A DNA stretch of 64,000 nt. Source: Gigaspora margarita (taxonomy: Eukaryota; Glomeromycota; Glomeromycetes; Diversisporales; Gigasporaceae). The notes beneath the pieces are model-generated. The model saw nothing but the letters and a program-made list of their open reading frames with translations. It was not told the DNA's origin and made no database searches. Location: assembly GCA_009809945.1 (NCBI GenBank), contig WTPW01000682.1, forward strand, positions 167,194 through 231,193, read 5' to 3'. The position numbers and the translations under genes are program-made. Of this stretch, positions 59,867 to 64,000 are shown one piece after another. Position 1 is the first letter of the stretch, and each line of letters opens with the position of its first letter.

Positions 59867-60264
59867 GGATAAATCTATGCGTCGCCATTAGCGATGTGCT
59901 TATACGTTGCCTTTCTATCTGATTGGCTAAATCTTTTGATCACCATTATATAATATATACATTGCATAAATAAATAAACCGTGTTTTTTGTTAGTTAGGG
60001 TTAGGGTTAGGTTAGGGTTAGGTTAGGCTGAGTTAGGTGTAAGATTAGTTTTTATACTAAAATTTTGTAAGGAATTTTTTTTGTTAAAGAGCGAAGAATA
60101 GTTTCATATGTGAAATTTTAGTTTATAGGCAACTTTGTCAAAATGACCGTTTATTTTGATCATCCTGATTGTACTACGTTATATCTGATCTTGAAATTTT
60201 ATTGGTCAATCATTAAGAGGCGACGTATAAGCACAACGCAGGGGTGCGACGCATATTTAACTTC
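59867..60264. mobile_element. MULE-like MITE with telomere-like core, copy 4
   Basis: The exact 9-bp duplication TTAATTATT lies at 59858-59866 and 60265-60273. Ends GGATAAATCTATGCGTCGC and GCGACGCATATTTAACTTC are inverted. The core has GTTAGGGTTAGGGTTAGG and GAGCGAAGAATAGTTTCATA. It keeps more CG than the copy at 39458-39844 (GCGTCGCC against GCATCGC), so it is the younger one. Confidence 0.85.
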
Positions 60265-60663
60265 TTAATTATTTATAAAAAAAAACAAATTTTAAAAATT
60301 TTTTTGTTAAAAAATAATAAAATAACATAAAAATATTTATAATAATAAAAAGTTAATTCAAAATATTTATAATAATAATGTAATTATATAGGGATAGTTT
60401 ATATAGATGGTAAATAAAAAATTGTAATAGTGATTATAATGCAAATGTACTTATATAAAGGTAAAAATTATAGTAAAAAAGGTTAGTAAATTTACAAAAG
60501 TGATTATATTGGATTTGTAACCATATAGAGAGTAACTATATAAAGGTTATACTGTATTATAATCTAACTATTAGTTATAATTGAATTAGAGTTGAGGTAA
60601 AGTGTATTGTACTATATTTAAATTTAACTATTAATTATAATTGAGTTAGTAGTATTCTGTATA

Positions 60664-60875
60664 CCATAGTGCACTGCCAAAAGACCCGGAGTCTTATACA
60701 AAAACTCTGGCAAAAAACTTACAAAATATCTAGGGGTATCTTGCTTTTTACTGGGCCAGAATTTCTAATTTTACCAGAGTTACATAATTTTGCGCTATAT
60801 TTTATACCCGGGTCTTTTACATAGAGGGTATTATAAAAGGAGGTCTTTTAGGTAGTGCACTATAGTAGATTGGAT
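60664..60875. mobile_element. MITE with CATAGTGCACTGCC ends and AGACCCGG words
   Basis: Left CATAGTGCACTGCCAAAAGA and the inverse of TCTTTTAGGTAGTGCACTAT bound about 212 bases. TATACCCGGGTCTTTTA inside is shared with the element at 2721-4683. Confidence 0.6.
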
Positions 60876-61424
60876 CAAATAGATCTTTTTAAATACCTGG
60901 TTCTAATTTGAAAAACTAGATCGAATCAAGTCCAATTCAGATCTGAATGAGAAAAATCTGGATCTGAATCCAACAATAGGTAATGCTTTTTAAAATATCT
61001 TTTAATTATTATAATAATTTTTAATTATGTTAATATTTTTTTAATTAAAATAATATTAATATTTTTTTAATTAAAATAATATTAATATTTTTTAATTATA
61101 ATATTATTTTTTTATGATATCTTTACAATATCTTTACAATATTTTTATATCTTTATGATAACATTACAATATATTTACAATATCTTTATGATATCTTTAT
61201 AACATGGCAGACATTCGATTTGATTGGTTAAAAAATGTAAACAAGTAAACAATATACATAATGCAGATCATTATATAAATTTAAATCACTCGCCCTTCCA
61301 ATCACTAATATTATTATACAGTAGCAATCTTTCAATAAGCAATACAGCAATAATAATATTGAAGAAACTATAAAATCATTTAATTATCAAAAACTATTTA
61401 CATTATATTTAATACTATAATAAT
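60876..61424. other. GATC-rich and ATATCTTTACA repeats, no gene
   Basis: AGATCTGAATGAGAAAAATC words at 60880-60985, an ATTAATATTTTTTTAATTAA simple stretch at 61020-61100, and about seven ATATCTTTACA/ATATCTTTATG units at 61118-61205. Confidence 0.5.
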
Positions 61425-62065
61425 TAGCAACTGGACATAGTATAATAATTAGCAACTGGGCTACTAGTTAGTTTTGGGACAAGTAGCATAGTGGTTAGTT
61501 TCGGAACAAGTACATAGTTAGATTTAAAACAAGTAGCACAGTAATTAGATGCACAGTAATTAGATTTGAGACAAGTAGCACAATAGTTAGTCAGAACAAT
61601 TAGCATGGTAATTAAGTAGCATGTTATGTTCAGAACAGTATTTATATTTGAAACAAGTGATATAGTAAAGTTAGGTTTGGGACAAGTAGCAAATAGAGTT
61701 AGATCTAGAACAAATAGCACAATAAAGTTAGATCTAGGATAAGTTGTGTAATAGAATTAGTTTCAAAATAAGTAGCATAGTAGAACTAGATTCACATGGT
61801 ATGATGGAGTTAAATTCAGAACAGATAGCTTCGGTAGAGTTAGATTTAGGATAGGTAATATGGTAGAATTAGATTTGGGACAGGTAGCTCAGTAGAGTTA
61901 AATTTAAGACAGGTAGTATGGTAGAGTTAGACTTAAAACAGGTAACACAGTAAAGTTAAAGTCAGAACAGGTAGCATAGTAGAGTTAGATTTGGGATTTA
62001 TAGAAAGGTAGTTTAGTAATATAGTAATTAGATTTGGAATTAGAATACAGTAGTTAAATTCAAAA
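61425..62065 (+). repeat. 27-30-bp minisatellite (GTTAGATTTGGGACAAGTAG)
   Basis: About 20 imperfect units of the type GTTAGATTTAGGACAGGTAG followed by CATAGTAGA. Unit length varies, so no frame is kept; the 98-codon minus frame at 61424-61720 is a chance product. Confidence 0.75.
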
Positions 62066-62546
62066 TATAGTATGATAGGATAACATAATAAATAAATAAA
62101 TTATAAAATAAATGATATATTCCCAAAGTTTTGTATAGTTTTTATTTATTATATAGTATTATAGTTATATATGGTATTTATTTTATATCTATTTCATATT
62201 TATTTACATAATGCGCAAATCATATTATATTATAAATGTTATTAATAATGAATATCTGCTCCACAATCTAATACTAATTTAAATGCTACCTTATCTTGTC
62301 ATATAACACCAACCTAATCATAATTTCTAAGACTCATATAACTATTTTAATATGACTCTAACTCTTATACTAATTCTGCGATACTATCTAACTTAACTTT
62401 CAGCTAGACTAGTGATGCGATAGAATTGTTCCAATGATTGCCTAAGCTAGACCCACATAATTATCTAATTATAATTTTAATTCTTGTATTAGTCTATTAC
62501 TACTATCTAATCCTACTCTTGTCACTAAGTCCGCTCTACATTTTAA
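62066..62546. other. Gene-free AT-rich sequence
   Basis: CTAATTCT/ATCTAACTT words recur (62330-62530). ACATAATGCGCAAATC at 62212 resembles ACATAATGCAGATC at 61256, perhaps ends of an old element around the minisatellite. Confidence 0.3.
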
Positions 62547-63213
62547 TTTTATTTAATTGATAATCCACCTGTCAACTAAAGAGTGACGAAATGTGGCATA
62601 CTTCCATCTAAAATTTTTTTCTTATTAAGTTAATGATATATGACTACTAATGAAAGTTGTAGAGCTTGTCGAGACGCATCTAACGGTGGTTAGATTATCC
62701 AAATTGGCCCAGTGGATGGCAAGATATTGTCGAAAAATGATTGGCTAACTATATAAAATCCCATGACGGAGATTACATATAAAAATCACTATAGGCGAAA
62801 TGTGGCATGCTTCTATCTAAATTTTTTTTCTTACTAAGTTAATGATACATGTCCACTAATTAAAAGTTGTAGAGCTCGTTGAGACGCATCTAATAGTAAT
62901 TAGATCATTCAAATCAGCCCAGTGGATGGTGATATATTGTCGAAAAATAATTGCTGACTATATAAAATCTCCATGTAAACAATATTTGTTTACAGAGATT
63001 TTATATAGTTGGGCAATCATTTTTCGATAATATCTTGCCATCCACTAGGCCAATTTGGATGATCTAACTACCATTAGATGTGCCTCAATGAGCTCTACAA
63101 CTTTTAATTAGTGGACATGTATCATTAACTTAGTAAGAAAAAAAATTTTAGATGAAAGCACGCCACATTTCATCTATTCTCCAATTGACAGGTAGATTAT
63201 CAATTAAATAAAA
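62547..63213. mobile_element. Intact MITE of the family split at 25486/32645
   Basis: Ends TTTTATTTAATTGATAATCC, continuing ACCTGTCAA, and their inverse bound about 667 bases. Inside, a directly duplicated segment (CGAAATGTGGCATRCTTCYA at 62588 and 62799) precedes a palindrome with arms of about 150 bases (TATATAAAATCTCCATGTAA / TTTACAGAGATTTTATATAG). Confidence 0.75.
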
Positions 63214-63792
63214 GTCTGACTAGTCAGATTATTTTTTTTGTTTTATGTTATGAAAATCAAAAAATTAACTTTATATAGTTTTAGCTTAATAAAGTTTTTT
63301 AATATTAATTTATTTTTAAACTTTTAAATTAAATTTACTATAAATTTACTATTAGTTTACTACTAATTTACTATAAATTTATAAGTAAATTTAACCATTT
63401 TGAATTTGTACCACCTTATATCAAATCTATTAATTTTATTTTAATAATTTTTTTTATAATTTTAAAATCAAATATAGATTAAAAACAATATAAATTTTTA
63501 TTATTTTAATTATTATATAATAAATTTATATTTTTAAATATTTTTTAAATACTATACTAAATTTAGTATAGCAAGTTTTGCAATTTGTAATTTTTATTTA
63601 AAGCTAATTTATGTCAAATTTTTATAAATAACTTTTGCTAAAATTTTATATAAAAAAATATTGGAAATATTAGCATTAAAAAAAGTTTAAATAAAAATTA
63701 TTATTTATTGCTATAATATGATTTTTTTGAATTTGTACTAAATTTGTACAATGAGCTTACAGATATTCATTAATATTTTATATATATATATA
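63214..63792. other. Gene-free AT-rich sequence
   Basis: No gene, element ends or long repeats were identified, apart from a TATATATA run just before the SINE-A tail. Confidence 0.4.
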
Positions 63793-64000
63793 TTTTTTTT
63801 AATTTCAAAGTACCTGTTCTGGGCCTAGGTTTATTCAGTTTACATATCAGAAATTACACTTGAATAAGAGTACAACTAGCCACATGTACACTTTTGGTGT
63901 CTAATTTAAGTAGTCTATCTGAAGGTTCCACACTAGATGCAATACCTGCAATCCAACTACGAGAATTGTCTATTTAAACCCTCTGATCTTCCGCTTTTTG
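63793..64000 (-). mobile_element. SINE-A copy 3, cut by the window end
   Basis: The T run 63793-63800 is the A tail; the next 200 bases match the complement of 26640-26825 (TTTATTCAGTTTACATATCA, GTACAACTAGCCACATGTAC). It belongs to the same subfamily as copy 2 and lies in the same orientation as copy 1. Confidence 0.85.

Larger units (their letters stand above)
56550..60554. mobile_element. pogo/Tc1-type element carrying nested insertions
   Basis: The left end TAGTCTAACCTCTATATAG (first C changed to T) and the inverse of CTATATAAAGGTTATACTG lie between TA at 56548-56549 and 60555-60556. Inner stretches with GATTATATAGAG words (58030-58140 and 60370-60540) belong to it. Most of its 4 kb consists of later insertions. 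No transposase was recognised. Confidence 0.7.

Noticed and set aside
59990-60030. Subtelomere or chromosome end from GTTAGGGTTAGGG
   Set aside because: Only two to four units, inside a MITE with exact TSDs, and similar words recur across the window.

Overview
This 64 kb window looks like accessory, transposon-rich nuclear DNA from an AT-rich eukaryote. An arbuscular-mycorrhizal fungus (Glomeromycotina, Rhizophagus-like) fits best. The reasons are extreme AT content, a relic of an RNase-inhibitor-type leucine-rich-repeat gene beside a kinase relic, non-LTR retrotransposons whose C-terminus carries RNase H and a zinc-binding domain, hAT and MITE-like DNA transposons with clean target-site duplications (TSDs), TTAGGG-like motifs and short AT-rich introns. 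The species is inference. No rRNA gene, functional tRNA gene, CRISPR array or bacterial-type operon was recognised. Intact genes are almost absent; the best candidate is a small single-pass membrane protein at 48.37-49.14 kb.

Layout. 0-6 kb: a SINE with a tRNA-like head (SINE-A, truncated by the window edge), then MITEs, a 68-bp retroposed LINE tail and a PIF/Harbinger-like MITE with TTA duplication. 6-12 kb: a more CG-containing stretch with gene debris: a two-frame basic ORF, a triplicated 87-bp coding unit, a small ORF with one stop, and a kinase/LRR pseudogene with a 43-bp minisatellite. 12-18.3 kb: no genes, one Tc1/mariner-type element and several inverted-repeat arrays. 18.3-25.4 kb: MITEs, SINE-B (1.24 kb, tRNA-like head, 15-bp TSD), SINE-C (1.1 kb, 18-bp TSD), a 115-bp hAT MITE and a TTAA-flanked piggyBac-like MITE. 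25.5-32.6 kb: a MITE split by a 6.6-kb hAT transposon. The hAT still shows a decayed BED-finger transposase and has itself received a SINE-A copy, a 20-bp satellite and a small hAT MITE. 32.7-38.4 kb: a MITE with a telomere-like core, a palindromic element holding the 777-base assembly gap, A-rich sequence and a second SINE-C. 38.7-42.7 kb: a mariner-type element split by a MULE-like MITE and by a 5'-truncated LINE. 42.7-51 kb: CG-containing, host-like DNA with GTACGTAC clusters and the membrane-protein gene. 51.2-53.8 kb: a stack of nested foldbacks. 55.2-60.6 kb: a pogo/Tc1-type element holding a PIF-like MITE, a foldback with a Gly-Asp-Thr-coding minisatellite, a LINE relic, a palindrome and a MULE-like MITE. 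60.6-64 kb: MITEs, a 27-30-bp minisatellite and a third SINE-A cut by the window end.

The elements do not form a pathway. What works together is transposition: autonomous sources of the hAT and LINE types would supply enzymes for the non-autonomous MITEs and SINEs. Insertions sit inside insertions, so relative ages can be read directly. CG dinucleotides look rare in the repeat blocks and common in the 6-12, 17-18 and 43.7-54 kb segments, which suggests a methylated repeat compartment alternating with host-like sequence.
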